A stretch of 64,000 nt of DNA from Balanoglossus misakiensis (taxonomy: Eukaryota > Hemichordata): assembly GCA_040954595.2 (NCBI GenBank), contig CM082597.2:434001-498000 (forward strand), in the 5' to 3' direction. Position 1 is the first letter of the stretch, and each line of letters opens with the position of its first letter. The position numbers were made by a program, and so were the translations under genes. Positions 11,600 to 23,707 of this stretch are shown here, piece after piece. A model generated the notes under the pieces. It saw only the letters and a list, made by a program, of their open reading frames with translations. It was not told where the DNA came from and did not search any database.

Positions 11600-12458
11600 A
11601 GTTTGATAATAATTATTATTAGCTACAGGTATGCAGATAAGCTGTAGATCTAGATTACAAGGACAAAAATCAAGCCCTGAAAACTTGTAACAATTTGAGA
11701 AGATCCCTCAAACATTGTCTGCATGTCTATCCTTAGACCTTCCCTATCATTAAGAACTGATAGAGGTCGCTGTGATCTTACTCACACTTTCACCATTAAA
11801 ATAATAAATTCTAATCAACAATTTCGAAATGGAGTCCACATGTTGTACATAAGACATATATATATACACCAGACAAAATGGACAATAATTGGCAGGGAAG
11901 ATGACCAAACCAGTTTGTAGTGAAAGGTTTAACGGAGCAAGTAATGTGTCTTTTGAAAGCTTTAATGGGAGATAAGCCTATAATTGGTAATTGACAATTG
12001 TGTAGAATGAAGGAAAGGAATGTAAGAGCAAAGCAGGGATCAGTTTGTATACATGTTACAAACATCACACTTCACATTGATCAAAACTAGACATAGGGGA
12101 AAGATGTTTTCATCTTCAGTGTTTGGAAAATAATGTTTATGTCAGTCCATTTATCACCATTACAATAATCAGTCATTTCATTAAGCTGACCAGAAATATG
12201 TCTACAGAATTCAATCTCTTGTATTATGTCTTTGAAATTAAACAATCGCAAAGTTCATGTGTGTGTGATTGCGAAGGTGAAAATGAAGGTGATTTATCAC
12301 AGTGACAAGAACTGTTTACTCATTATAGACCTATTAACATAAAAAGAGTCAGTTAAGGACAGTTCCATCTTTACCATATTTTATTGAACGATGCAAATTT
12401 AACTTTTAATCTATTAGAGGCTATACAGCCCGATTTAAACTGCTTACAACTCAAGGAT
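11600..12458. other. non-coding stretch, no gene seen
   Basis: AT-rich DNA with overlapping chance frames on both strands around 11720-12300. There are no credible splice or domain signals. Confidence 0.5.
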
Positions 12459-12578
12459 GCAGCCAATAGCAGATTAGCTTTCAAGGAGAGTGCTTCAGGC
12501 AGCCAATAGTAGATCAGCTCCTGAGAATACTCCTAAAGGCAACCAATAACAGATAAGCTTTCAAGACTCCTTGAACCT
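12459..12578. repeat. three tandem copies of a 40-bp CCAAT unit
   Basis: Units start at 12459, 12499 and 12539, an exact 40-bp period. Each begins GCAGCCAATAGYAGATNAGCT (the third copy has GCAACCAATAA), and similarity falls off in the right half of the unit. Every unit carries CCAAT at the same place. It may be a small minisatellite, or a phased array of NF-Y-like sites. Confidence 0.88.
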
Positions 12579-13436
12579 TCACTATCCACTTAAACTTAAA
12601 GATAATGAACTCCAAGTTTTCAGGGTAATCTTCTTTTCTAAATCCTCACAAAACTGTCCCTATAGACCTAGATAATATGTCTTAATGGCCACAAGCCAAA
12701 TTATCAACTATCTCTCAAACTTCCCACTGAACTTATCAATCATTCATGGTCATAAATCATCTATGAGATATTTTCTTCAGTTCCAACTGTACATTCTTGT
12801 TCATGTGTACAGGTTCAACATTAATTTAAATAATAATCATGCAAAATGTAAAGTTGATTTACTTCAGAACTGCAAAAATGAAATGACTCTCCAATTTCCC
12901 ATTCCATTTACTCAGAGTAATGAAAAACCATGGTTTTTCTACAGATTATATTTTACTTGACGTTATTTTAAGGAATTAAGATTAAACTAATTCCTTATAT
13001 TTTTAAAGAAGTCAGATTAAACTAATTCTTACACAACTTTTGGTTTGACCATGTTATTCTTGGCCTCATATCAGAAAATATACAAACTTGGTGTTAGAGG
13101 GCGCTGATCACTCGACACACAACTTTCTATTTCTGTCAAGAGTGACAAGTTTAACTTTGATGGAAATCTTGAATCAATTTCACTTCTCTCTTTATATCAA
13201 CAGAACATTTGACAGACTTCAAACATCTCATAGATGGGTTTTTTTCTTACAATCTCTCAACTCTCAGCTGAAGAAAACTTAACCCAACTTACATCATTTT
13301 CAACTTCTCTTCTTATGATTAATTTATTTAGATGTTCTAAGGTTTTTTAACTTTTAATTTCTAAAATCTTACACATCAATTGCCAACAAAATGTTAATTT
13401 AAGCAATATATACACTTTGATTATTTGTAGCAATTC
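12579..13436. other. non-coding stretch, no gene seen
   Basis: AT-rich DNA. A TAGAGGGCGCTG core (13095-13106) is the only notable motif. A 17-base sequence containing TTAAACTAATTC is imperfectly repeated near 12980-13030. Confidence 0.5.
13095..13106 (+). promoter_or_regulatory. CTCF-like core motif
   Basis: TAGAGGGCGCTG matches the right part of the bilaterian CTCF consensus (YAGRKGGCRSY). The left CCA part is absent, so binding would be weak. The site near the right end of the window (63713-63727) is a better match. Confidence 0.25.
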
Positions 13437-13588
13437 TCATTCAGAGCCAATAGAATTTTCCGCCTGAGCATGAGCAGATACTTGCATAATTGTAGCAATT
13501 TGGTTATTAGAGTCCAGTACAGTCAATTTGTAACACATAGCCATCAGTCGACCTTCGACCCTTGCACAAGTTCTATAAAAAGCACCAC
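13437..13588 (-). CDS. candidate terminal exon, unknown product
   Basis: A minus-strand frame opens after an acceptor-like CCTTACATCTTCAG and runs 50 codons to TGA at 13437. It reads GGAFYRTCARVEGRL at its start and ends HAQAENSIGSE. The upstream extension of the same frame reaches 13664. The composition is balanced and protein-like, but open frames of this length are expected many times by chance here. No homologue is recognised and no AATAAA lies immediately downstream. Confidence 0.17.
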
Positions 13589-13791
13589 CTGAAGATGTAA
13601 GGCATCTCATTATTTTGCCACCTCTGGGAAACCATGGCGACAGTTTTCTCCACCTCGATGGCAAAGTGATGTCCTGTGTCTGGCTTGAAATAACCCAATT
13701 ACCAAGGCACTAGGATAAAAGTCTCATACAGCAATTCATCAAAAAGCGCTGTAGTCCCTTACATGTTGTAAATTGGCTAAATAAAAAGTCA

Positions 13792-13849
13792 CCCTCGGGG
13801 TTTGTTGGGCAGGATGTTTACCTCAGGGTCTTGTTGGACAAGATATTCC
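13792..13849. repeat. two-copy ~29-bp tandem duplication
   Basis: CCTCGGGGTTTGTTGGGCAG (start of copy 1, 13792-13819) is echoed by CCTCAGGGTCTTGTTGGACA (copy 2, from 13821), with several substitutions. Just downstream, ATTAAGGGAC also appears twice (near 13863 and 13882). Confidence 0.65.
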
Positions 13850-16800
13850 TAGTCAAATTAGCATTAAGGGACATATTCAACATTAAGGGACTTTCCCCGG
13901 AATACAGAGTGATAATAGTAGTGGGAACACAAGTTCCTGTTGTGTGATTTTTTCCATTTCAGAGGAAGTTATGGAGTTAAAACTACTGCACTTAAAACAC
14001 TATAATGATCCCTACAAGTACAACAGTTAACAGTATCTCATTGTAAATCCCTTCTGTCATTATATTGACACACAGGGAAGGCTACAAGTTAGCATTAAAA
14101 TTAAGTCCTGTGCTCGTTTATACTACTGAGTGCGAAGACATTTTACTGAGTAGTCCAGTGTAAAATATATCAAAAAGGAATAAGCTTTTTTTCAATCGTT
14201 ATTATTTTTACTACAAGTTCAGAGACTGCATGCAAACACTTGAGTTTGGCACATTTTGGGTTCAAGAAAGCAAAAAAGATAATGATCTCCTATTCCCTGA
14301 AGACATCGTTTATCACTCTGGTAAAGTTCAGTTGAAAAACTTTTTACTTCTACATTGACAGTATGTGAGTATAGCTTTGATATGCAGCAATCTAGGCATG
14401 AACTTATTCACATACTGTTCATAAAGTTTGCTGTATTGTCCCAAATCATTCCATAACATCTGGATATTGATATAAAAATATAGCCTTAGTACATGTTAGA
14501 TTCACTGCACACACATCCAAAGCATCTCTTTTGAACTCTGTTTTTCCATCAACTTCTGACGTAAATCCTTTTCTAAGTGCCGTTCCTTTCCATACTTTGG
14601 TGAAAACTGATCCCTTAGGGGAAACTGACAGATCTGCAACACTACTTCTCAAAGTAGTCTATAATTCTTCGTCAAACTTTTGATGTGCAGTGTACCTGAG
14701 CAGTTTCATTTAAGGAATTGTAATGATCATATATCACACCTGGAAGTTCTCAGGATTTATCACTCTTTATGACAGAGTCACGGTCAAATGCTCAGCTATC
14801 CATCTTTCACTTCAACTAATCTTTTAACCCCCATATATCTCATTTCTGAATTTATCTGTGTCAATACAAAGCCTCTCACTACAACTAACTCATCGCGTAT
14901 TTTCATTTTTTACCTCTAATATAACAGATGACAGGAGCCATAATGTCTGGGCTATAGCTTTGCTTTACAAATACCTACACTATAGTTTCACAGTCTTATT
15001 GAATCTGTTTTATCATACCTGCAGGCTTGACAACCACACATCAATAACAGAGAGTTACCATGGTTACATGTTATCAATTTTCAGTCCTGTTTCCCCACCT
15101 TAAAAAAATAACTGTTAGTCTTTTTTTATTATCTGACACTGAAGTTTTGACATCATCCCTTGCCATTTTTGTCTGAAAACAAGATACAAGTAGAAAACTA
15201 AAAGTAGTGATTTCCTCAATCCTAAATAGCTACATTGTTTCTAGCTGGTCTTCTTGTTGATTCTTCTAATCACTGTTCTAATTTAAAGCCATACCATGAG
15301 TATTCACATCACTGTAATTTTCAAAAGAATTTAAGCATAAATTGCCAAACGCATGCCTATTTTCTTTTTCACTGACCCGAAAACTTCTGTTCTGTGCCCA
15401 GAATAATTTCCAAGAGTTTTTTGAGGGGTAGCTGATTAGAGAATGTTTTTGCATTTACACATGTCAAGTTTATTTTTAGTCAATTACCTTCCAGTGGTAA
15501 TCAGCAACCACAGCATTTTTATCGAAACCATCAAATCAGAGATAAAATTCAAACAAACCACAGAAGGCAATCAATTGAAGCATAGAATCTTTTTGTGGTT
15601 AGTTGGGAAAATAAGAACCTTTTAAATCTTATCACCTGGCCAATATAGACTTGTTCTTGAAACATACTTGTGCTATCAACAGAGAGAAAAAGGAGTTGGG
15701 GTAGGTCCATTAATGGTATGTCAACAGAACTCCTGAGAATTGGCTAGGATCAATGGTAAGATAACCGTATACTTAGCAAGGAGCCAGACTGACTGGGGTC
15801 ATACGTTATACACATCCATCACTGCACACATGAATTACTATGTAAACAGTCACCTCCCCAAGCTTTCCACAAATGCCACGCTATATTAGAAATGAATGCC
15901 TATGCAATCAATATGCTATTAAATAAAAATTCCACTACATATTTTCACTGTTATAAAACAAACTGTTGCCTTCTTCTACCTCTCAAATCCATAAATTCCA
16001 TGTAAACTTATAAATGGCTTTTAAATGCATTTTATCAATACAGAAAATCCTCAAGGTACAAAAATCTGATATCAAGATGAATAATACGACCCAACAGGAG
16101 CAAAAAAAACCTCCATATAAATCAAATCGTGACCTGTTTTCTACGTGGGAGTTATTAAAATTAATTCAAGTAAAGATTCCTTCATTTCAGGGTGCAATAA
16201 AAAGAACAGAGTATTCTGAAAGCTGATGGATTACAGTCATTGTAAATGGTGCCAGCCTAGATCCCCAAACATTTCAAACAAGATTTATTACTACGGCTAC
16301 AAGACATGTTTGGAGGTTCAACACACCAGCTGGTAGCTGGTCATATCATCCATGATGAGTGTTCGATTTTCCATATTACACTGCAAACTTGAATCCTAAT
16401 CATTACATACTTTTTTATTGAATGTTCTGTGTAATATTTCTTGCCATTTCAATAACAATTTCAATACTGACAAAGATTATACTGTTGTATACTGGATAGA
16501 AAAAAGTAACTTTGGCAAACTTTTTGATGATTCAAACTTCAATCTCTCATCTTGCAGACAATATCTGTATCAGTCAATCTTTAAATATTCTCCAAAGGTT
16601 TCCTGGCAAAATATTGATGCAATTCTGAAGAGCTGAAGTGGTCTCTCCCACAGGAATTCATATCAATGTGATAATATGTCATCAGAATACAAATAAACTC
16701 AAGGGCAATGGGGTTAAGTGGTCTTCAAAGATGGGCAGCTACAAATGGTTGTTGAAACCACAAGAAATGTAGAGACATTCAACATAAATAAGTGATTGGT

Positions 16801-19609
16801 AAATATACATATTACTATGGCCTGGACATAAGTAAGTTAAGTTTTTGAAGTATATAGAACACCAACCCCACAACCCGGCGTGCACAATAGTCGAAATTGC
16901 TGGGAGTGTTAACATCAGATATTCACAGATTTGTGGCTATTTTATCTGCCAACTCTACTTACAAATACATACAAATAATTTCCACAATGTACTGAAATGA
17001 TTTAATAGAGGTAAGTAAAGGCTCTACATAAATGGAGCAGGTCTGACTCACTCTTTTCGAAAGTCATGAACTCCTATCTCTAATCTTGTGCTTTACGTAC
17101 TTTTCTCATACAGTTTTGACAGTTTGGTATATTGTACACGATCTACAAATTGTTTCTTCAAGTTCAAGTATTGGTACTTGAGATTTATCAACCAAGTAGG
17201 GTTGTCTAAACTTCAGCAAGAGACACATACCAAGTCTAGACGTACATTATCGAAATATCAAACTGTGATCTTTCACCTTATATTTCCATGTAAGCGGGTG
17301 CGAGCATCATGGGGATATTTCTAGGAATCAATTATTGACACTGAAACTGGCAAGGTTAAAAGTCTACAATTCAAACATTTTCTTTGAAGTTGGCTTCCAG
17401 GTATATTTCTATATTCATGAGGGTCATCTATACCCTTGGCTGATTAACAGTTTGATGGGCGGACAATCGGGAATCAAAATGAAAGGATGCTTCAAAATGT
17501 AATAGCTCGTCATAATGAATGTTTCATAATTGAAAGTCATCGCTGGAAAACCTGTGATTTCACATAGTTCTCTGTCTGTTAGTCTAGCAAATTTTCTTTC
17601 ACTCTAAATCATATCTTGCTGAAACACAATGTTTTTGATTATGTCTTGACCAACAGAGAGAAATCCAGAAATTGAACTCAGGTTAAGCACCCTGGTTCAA
17701 ACTTCTCTCATTTCCTAATACCTTTGAACTTACAGCCATTAATGATACTTAAGAATTCCAGGAAATGAGGGCTTCAAAGATAAATTTGAAATATATAACC
17801 TGAAGGTAAATTTTAATAACCCACATATACACCAAAACATCCTGCAGCAAAGTTGCAAAAGCAAAGATTATTTTTATAATTCCCAATGGCTTTGGCATAT
17901 TAACAGCAAAAAGAGTTCCTTAATTATGATTTGAAATATCGAAACGTCACGCATCCTTGATTAAACTAAAGCTCTTTAGATCTAACTTTGCCCATATTTT
18001 ATTTTTAGACTCGGCAGACAACCAACAAAGTATATAGAATAAAGTCAAACTCCTAAAAGAATATATGGACTTCTGGCAAAGACAAGGTTGTGTCTGCTGT
18101 TTCAAAAATATTTAGCAGACCCTGCTTCATATATGGCAGTCACCAAACAGTCAAATAGGAATTATAGTGACTGTCACAATCTAAAGGCAAATGTATCATC
18201 AAGACCATCATAGATCATTTGTCCAAGAGACACATTAAACTTATCTATGCTCATGACAGCTGCTGAAAAACTGCTTGAATTTAGACACAAGCATAAAATC
18301 AACATCATCATCATTTCAGAGTAAGATCCAGCAGAATGTCATCTTTGATATCTTGGTAATGTCAGAACCATTGACACAACTTAGCCTTTGAACCGCAATG
18401 ACCCATAATTACAGTGCATCATTAGACATTGTAGAAAACCCTGGCGTTTACTTATGAGGTTGTCTGCCAAATCAGCCCTCTTGCCCGCCATCTTTTAACT
18501 CTTTGGCCTTTGGCATGTGTTTGTAATTGCACCAGTGTGCAAAGGTCCGATGTTGAGATGGAAAACTGCTGCAGGACAAAGCAGAGAGTGTGTTTATCGG
18601 ATTTACAGTATCCATCAGTCCTGCATTTACAGTCTGGATGCAACCATGTGGCAAAAGTCTGCAACATCTTTGAAGATAAATGATAACTACTATTAATGAT
18701 TAGTTTCATTTTGATTACATAAAGAAAACCATTTCCTTTTAATTACTTCTGTTGCAAATCACAACCCCCAGAGCCTTGAGTTTTTATAAATACAAAAATC
18801 CACAGCTTACTACCTGTACCACAAGACATTTTAGTAATGCCACTGGTCCAGATTTCAAACCTGAATATATAGGGGCAAATCCTTATGTTACCAGGAACTC
18901 CTGGGCTGAGAGGTTTAATATCTCAATCAGAAACTTTGTTTTCTTCAAGCATAACTAAGAGACAGACAGTATGACTTCAAGATCAATCTATTGTCCAGGG
19001 AAGACTGCAGTCATCCAAGTATTTTATTTCAATGCCATAGCTTGGAGTGTTGCTCGGAGAACCAAAGATGGGCTGAGAGACTTTTGAAATGTCTTCAAGA
19101 AAGATAGAATGTCTAGAGACGTCTTCAAAGTCTCAAATGCCATCTTCTTCTGCTCAAATTACATGTTCTAAATGTCACACTGTTCAGAATACTCGAATGA
19201 AAATTTGAGAACAGTGCTACAATGATCTACTTCAAGAAGTGAGAGCATACAGTTGAGGGCAGGCTGTCACCTACTTTGCTTCATACTTGTTATATGTCAG
19301 TGAAATATGCTACATCAGCAGTCCAAACTATAGCCACAGCTGGGTGCATTGACAGCTGAGTATACCAGTATAGATGTACATATACATATGTTTCTATATT
19401 GAGCTTTTATCTTCTGAATTAACCTTTCTTTTATAGATTTGAGTCTTTCAATGAGACCTGTGTGAGCTGCTTTGCATTGCAGACATGATGTCATCTAACT
19501 AAGAGTCACACCATTATCAACGAACACACACCTATGTACATGTACGATTCCGGATCCAAGTCTAAATGATAAAATAATGCTTTAATATTTTCTTCATTTA
19601 TGAAGTTTT
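13850..19609. other. long non-coding stretch, no gene seen
   Basis: About 5.8 kb of AT-rich DNA. A strong donor-like AGAG|GTAAGT lies at 17011, but every frame upstream to the nearest usable acceptor is closed. The X-box-like motif at 15054-15067 is listed separately. No domain is recognised in any frame. Confidence 0.5.
15054..15067. promoter_or_regulatory. X-box-like palindrome
   Basis: GTTACCATGGTTAC resembles the RFX X-box (GTNRCC-N(0-3)-RGYAAC), with one deviation in the right half-site. It is one of seven such motifs in the window. Confidence 0.3.
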
Positions 19610-19700
19610 CTATTTTTTCACCCATTTCCAAATGTATTTGCCCATGGAAGCTATTCAACTGTGTAAGACTGAACCAAACTGTGAGGGGTGAAGGGGTTAA
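19610..19700 (-). mobile_element. TTAA-flanked MITE, decayed copy D
   Basis: The right end AGACTGAACC...GGGGTGAAGGGGTTAA is collinear with the right end of copy B (41473-41565). The left end (TATTTTTTCACCCATTTCC) aligns only loosely with CCCTTTCATCCCCATCTTCC. The whole is ~91 bp, as in the other copies, but much more diverged, suggesting an older insertion. Confidence 0.6.
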
Positions 19701-22700
19701 CTGAACAGAAACTACAAGCCAGTTAGAATTGATGGCTCGGATGAACACTATCTTCAAAAGGTTGACAAACAAGTCATCTCACGATGTCATTGGATAAACT
19801 ACGTGTCACAGGTCAAACAAACAGTGATTCTTGCTGAATTCCACAAACAGAAGTGAGATACTCCCTCGATTTACGACCAAGATGGCAGCTTTGAGAAAGA
19901 CTTGGCGATGAGGAGAGTCTCTGAGATGATAGAATAGAGACGGAGTAATCCTTAAAAGATGACAAGTGATTGTAAGATTAGGAAGGAATTACAAATGCAA
20001 CACAGGACTCGCACTGTCACATCGAATCATGGCAGAAGGCACGGGATACTTCTTGCAAGGAAAGAAGACATTATTTTCATCCGGACTCAAATGATGCCCT
20101 CTAAGACTGTATTTGTCTTGGAATTACAATGACACAGTCTTACTGAATAACAATGCATTGCACAGATAAGATGACATTTCAGATTTAAGTCAACGTGACA
20201 TCTCTACTCTCCCCAATCAAATTCAGTCTGGCATTTTCTACATCAATTCGTGCCATCTTCTTGGCAACTTTCTTCTGCAATGTTCGTGTCCTTTGATGTT
20301 GAACTTCAATTTGGCAATAATCCACATTAATCCTATTAAATTTATGTTATGGTAGACTTCACTTCAAATTATTGACTCAAATGATCTTAATCTGATCATA
20401 CGTTATGATCATACGTTATGCATGCAAGCATCCAATAACAAGCAATTATCAGAAGTCTTATATCCAATGTCAAGATCATTAACAGTCACATCACGATCAT
20501 TATCAAACGTTTACAGAAAAACAGTAATTGACCTGAATGAGAACCCCTGTCATCATATATACAACATTCAATGAACAAATCCTACACTTCATGATCAGAA
20601 ACTGCTAACACCATCTTGGTGGCCAACCATGATACACAAAGCTCAAACCTGCCTATTTGGTTATTTGAAATATGATTACATGTTAGATGGAACTGAGGTG
20701 ATTAGATTTACACAAATAAAGATGTTATTCAATTCTGTAACAGATTGGATTTTTGAGAAATACATGAAACATAATCACTTCTCGTCAACGACTGCATGTC
20801 ACAATTACACTTACAGAATTTCTATTTTGGACAAAACGAGACAGTTTATAACATTTCAACATCTAACAATATTGCAATTGCTGAAAATAGAGGCACAGCC
20901 CTCTTCTGCATAAAAACAAGTCACTGCCTTCTGCAATATTTGGCAGCCATTTTGAATTTGGAGATGCATATCATTTCATTTCAACCTCAAACTTGACAAC
21001 CCCTTATATTTATTCCTGTAACTTTGATTATTTGATTAAACTGGAAATCTAGAGTTCATGGATTGGAGCATACTTGAGGAAGTTCAATACGATCCAATTT
21101 GCCATTGTTCAAATCCCATATATCATCAAAGATATATCTATTACCTGCAACCTTTTCCCACAGAGCTTCCAAATCAATCAAGCACATGAATAATCAGTTG
21201 TCTTAAAAACCATAAAGCCCAAAAGGTTTGATTAATGAAAATACTACTGCCTTCAGGCAATATCCTCCCAAGTTCATGACATCTAAATTTAAAATTTGAG
21301 GACTTTGCGTGATGCTCTAGGGTATGCTGTGTTCCTTAGAGATAAAATTAACTGGTTGTAGATTTTTAGGTTACCACAGTAAACTACAGTATGCCCTGAA
21401 TCTTGGGATATCTTGGGTAGATGCTTGCCACTTTTCCCAACATTCTTTTTATAAAATTGCTAGCAATATCAATACTACTAACAGTACTCCACTGTCATAT
21501 CGTGCTATGATATGTATATCTGGAATAAGTTCAGTGACATATGATCGAACTATTTGAACATTACCTATGCCACACCCAACAAAAATTAATCAGGTCGTCA
21601 TTAAGAAACGAAATCTATGTATGATATATTTTGCAATCCACAGAAATCAGTCCGACAATAGGTCTGATGTGCAAATACATGAGCTAAAAGATGAATCATA
21701 ACTCTACGTGAAAATAATCTCCACTTTCTCCTTCAAGAAGTTGTTAATCTCTCCCAAGAGAACTGGTATGACTTTCCATATACTGTTATAAATCTATTTC
21801 ACCACTGAGTGTATAAAAAACTCATTTGATATCCATTTTAGAGTAGGAAAGTGACATGAAAAAGTATAATTTAAGAGCACTGCGCAAATCAATACACAGA
21901 ACAAAAGTATAGAGAAAAAACCTGAAAAGTAAATGCTAATTTCCTCAACAGTTTGATCACATATAAATTGTACAAGCAGAACTGAACTTCACCCACTTGG
22001 AACCTTAAATCCTTAACATTTACATCATAGCCTATAACTTTTAAGATATCTCTTTAACTCACACACGCCCATTGCAAATTTACAAGGGTGAATTTAAAAT
22101 TTCCACTGCATTGTGGAATACCAGATGAACATCAATTTAATGATGTGAAGCCAGATTTAGATTAGAATTGAAGATTTTTCCAGTTGACTGCAAGTATTAC
22201 TTATTGCAGGGAGAATCTGCTCGCAATGTATTTGGAATCCATCACCCAAATCTGAAGTGTCTTCCAAACAAACAAGATGGTAATATTTATTTCTTTTTGA
22301 ACGTTGATACGGTACAAAAACCATTATAACTTTTTTGAATAACATTAGTAACGTGGTAAAGATTTAGCATAAACAGAATGGCAGTTTACCATTCAGCAAA
22401 AATGAGAATATTGATGGAACATTTTTTTCTGCTTTGCATACGTGAAAAGGGATGTACATCGGAATCATTAATAAGTAGGAAGAAAATAAAGCAAGAGCAA
22501 TTTTGTCTGATTGTAAGAATTCCCCATTGTCATTTAATGGCCCTTTCCATCGACTGCAAACAGCTTTAACTGTGTGCATTGCTGCATCATGGGAAGGATT
22601 TTCAACTTCTGCTAAGGTCAAATGACAAAAAATCTCATAAAATAAGCCATTGCAATGATTGCATGCAATTCTCTTGTTTGCATTTAATGATACTGTCTGA

Positions 22701-23622
22701 TTGGCCATACATACTACAGAACTCACAGGGTTATTTTGTCAAAGCCATCAAATATACATCACACAGCTAGTAATGATAACATAGCTACTCATCGAGTACT
22801 GCAACATGGTTATTTAAGCAACAATTTCACATTCTTTTTCCAAATCAACTGACTAAGATAACAACCTTCCAAAAATAAACCAAAGATATACCTTGGCATT
22901 TACATGAAAGCTGAGTTTTTACGATTATTCTAGCCGCCCGGTGTACACTGATTTTGGGCACTCTAAACAGAAACTGACCAGTCTGTGACAGGTATACAAG
23001 AGCACTACATTTTATGAGGGATGAAAATTTCAACTTTTCCCACTGACCACTGAAAAATTGACAAATGACCGACATATGAATATTTTGTGACTGATCTCAG
23101 GTATGATTACTATGAATTATATATACATAATTTCAGAATAGTCCTTGAACTCTTGTGTGTATCTGGCTGTAAATCAGTCATAATGATACAGAGTGTCTCT
23201 CTCAGAACAAATTAGACCAAATCCTCACAGACTGTATTTAGTCAAGCAGGATGCCACAGAATGACTTAACACAGCATAGTAATGCCCTGTGATGGCATGC
23301 AGAACAAACCAGCAATAAATTACACACACTGCAGATAGAAAACTTTGATAGTCTTTTTGACTGTGTCGGAATTCCAACCATCTGACCTTCTCCTCATCAA
23401 TTTTAGTGACAGATTACACTTTGTTGGACTTGTCAAATATGATAAAATCTACATTCACAAGATACAACACGCAGACTGTTTCAAATGGTAATTTGCATTT
23501 GCCCTTTATATTACTACAAAACCAACATACACCACAATGCATGACTGAAACAATTCAGTCTAAAGGTAACTTTTAACTTTTCATTGTGTGTTTGATTTAA
23601 AGCAGTCCCAGAAAGCTTCCTC
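19701..23622. other. non-coding stretch, no gene seen
   Basis: AT-rich DNA. A perfect 13-bp tandem duplication (GATCATACGTTAT twice) lies at 20394-20419. An AAGATGGCAGC at 19879-19889 opens only a nine-codon frame. The 120-codon minus frame at 22364-22726 has no recognisable domain and overlaps plus-strand frames of similar quality. Confidence 0.5.
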
Positions 23623-23707
23623 CTCAAGGCATTATACCGTACATATTATAACAGTCCATATTCGATGGTTTTGATTTCAACTTATATACACCGAGACTTG
23701 TATCTAG
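23623..23707 (+). repeat. dispersed repeat family 2, copy 1
   Basis: This 85-bp segment, from CTCAAGGCATTATACCG to TTGTATCTAG, aligns with 28452-28535 in the same orientation. They share CTCAAGGCAT, GATGGTTTTGAT and CTTATATACACC. Identity is roughly three quarters by eye. The flanks do not align, so it is a dispersed and not a tandem repeat. The family is unknown. Confidence 0.7.

Noticed and set aside
16926-17016. Strong donor AGAG|GTAAGT at 17011
   Set aside because: All three frames from the nearest acceptor contain stops, so at most a UTR exon.
19876-19910. AAGATGGCAGC as a translation start
   Set aside because: Only nine codons follow before TGA, with no donor.
22364-22726. 120-codon minus-strand ORF
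   Set aside because: Plus-strand frames overlap it, codon composition is unremarkable, and no homologue is recognised.
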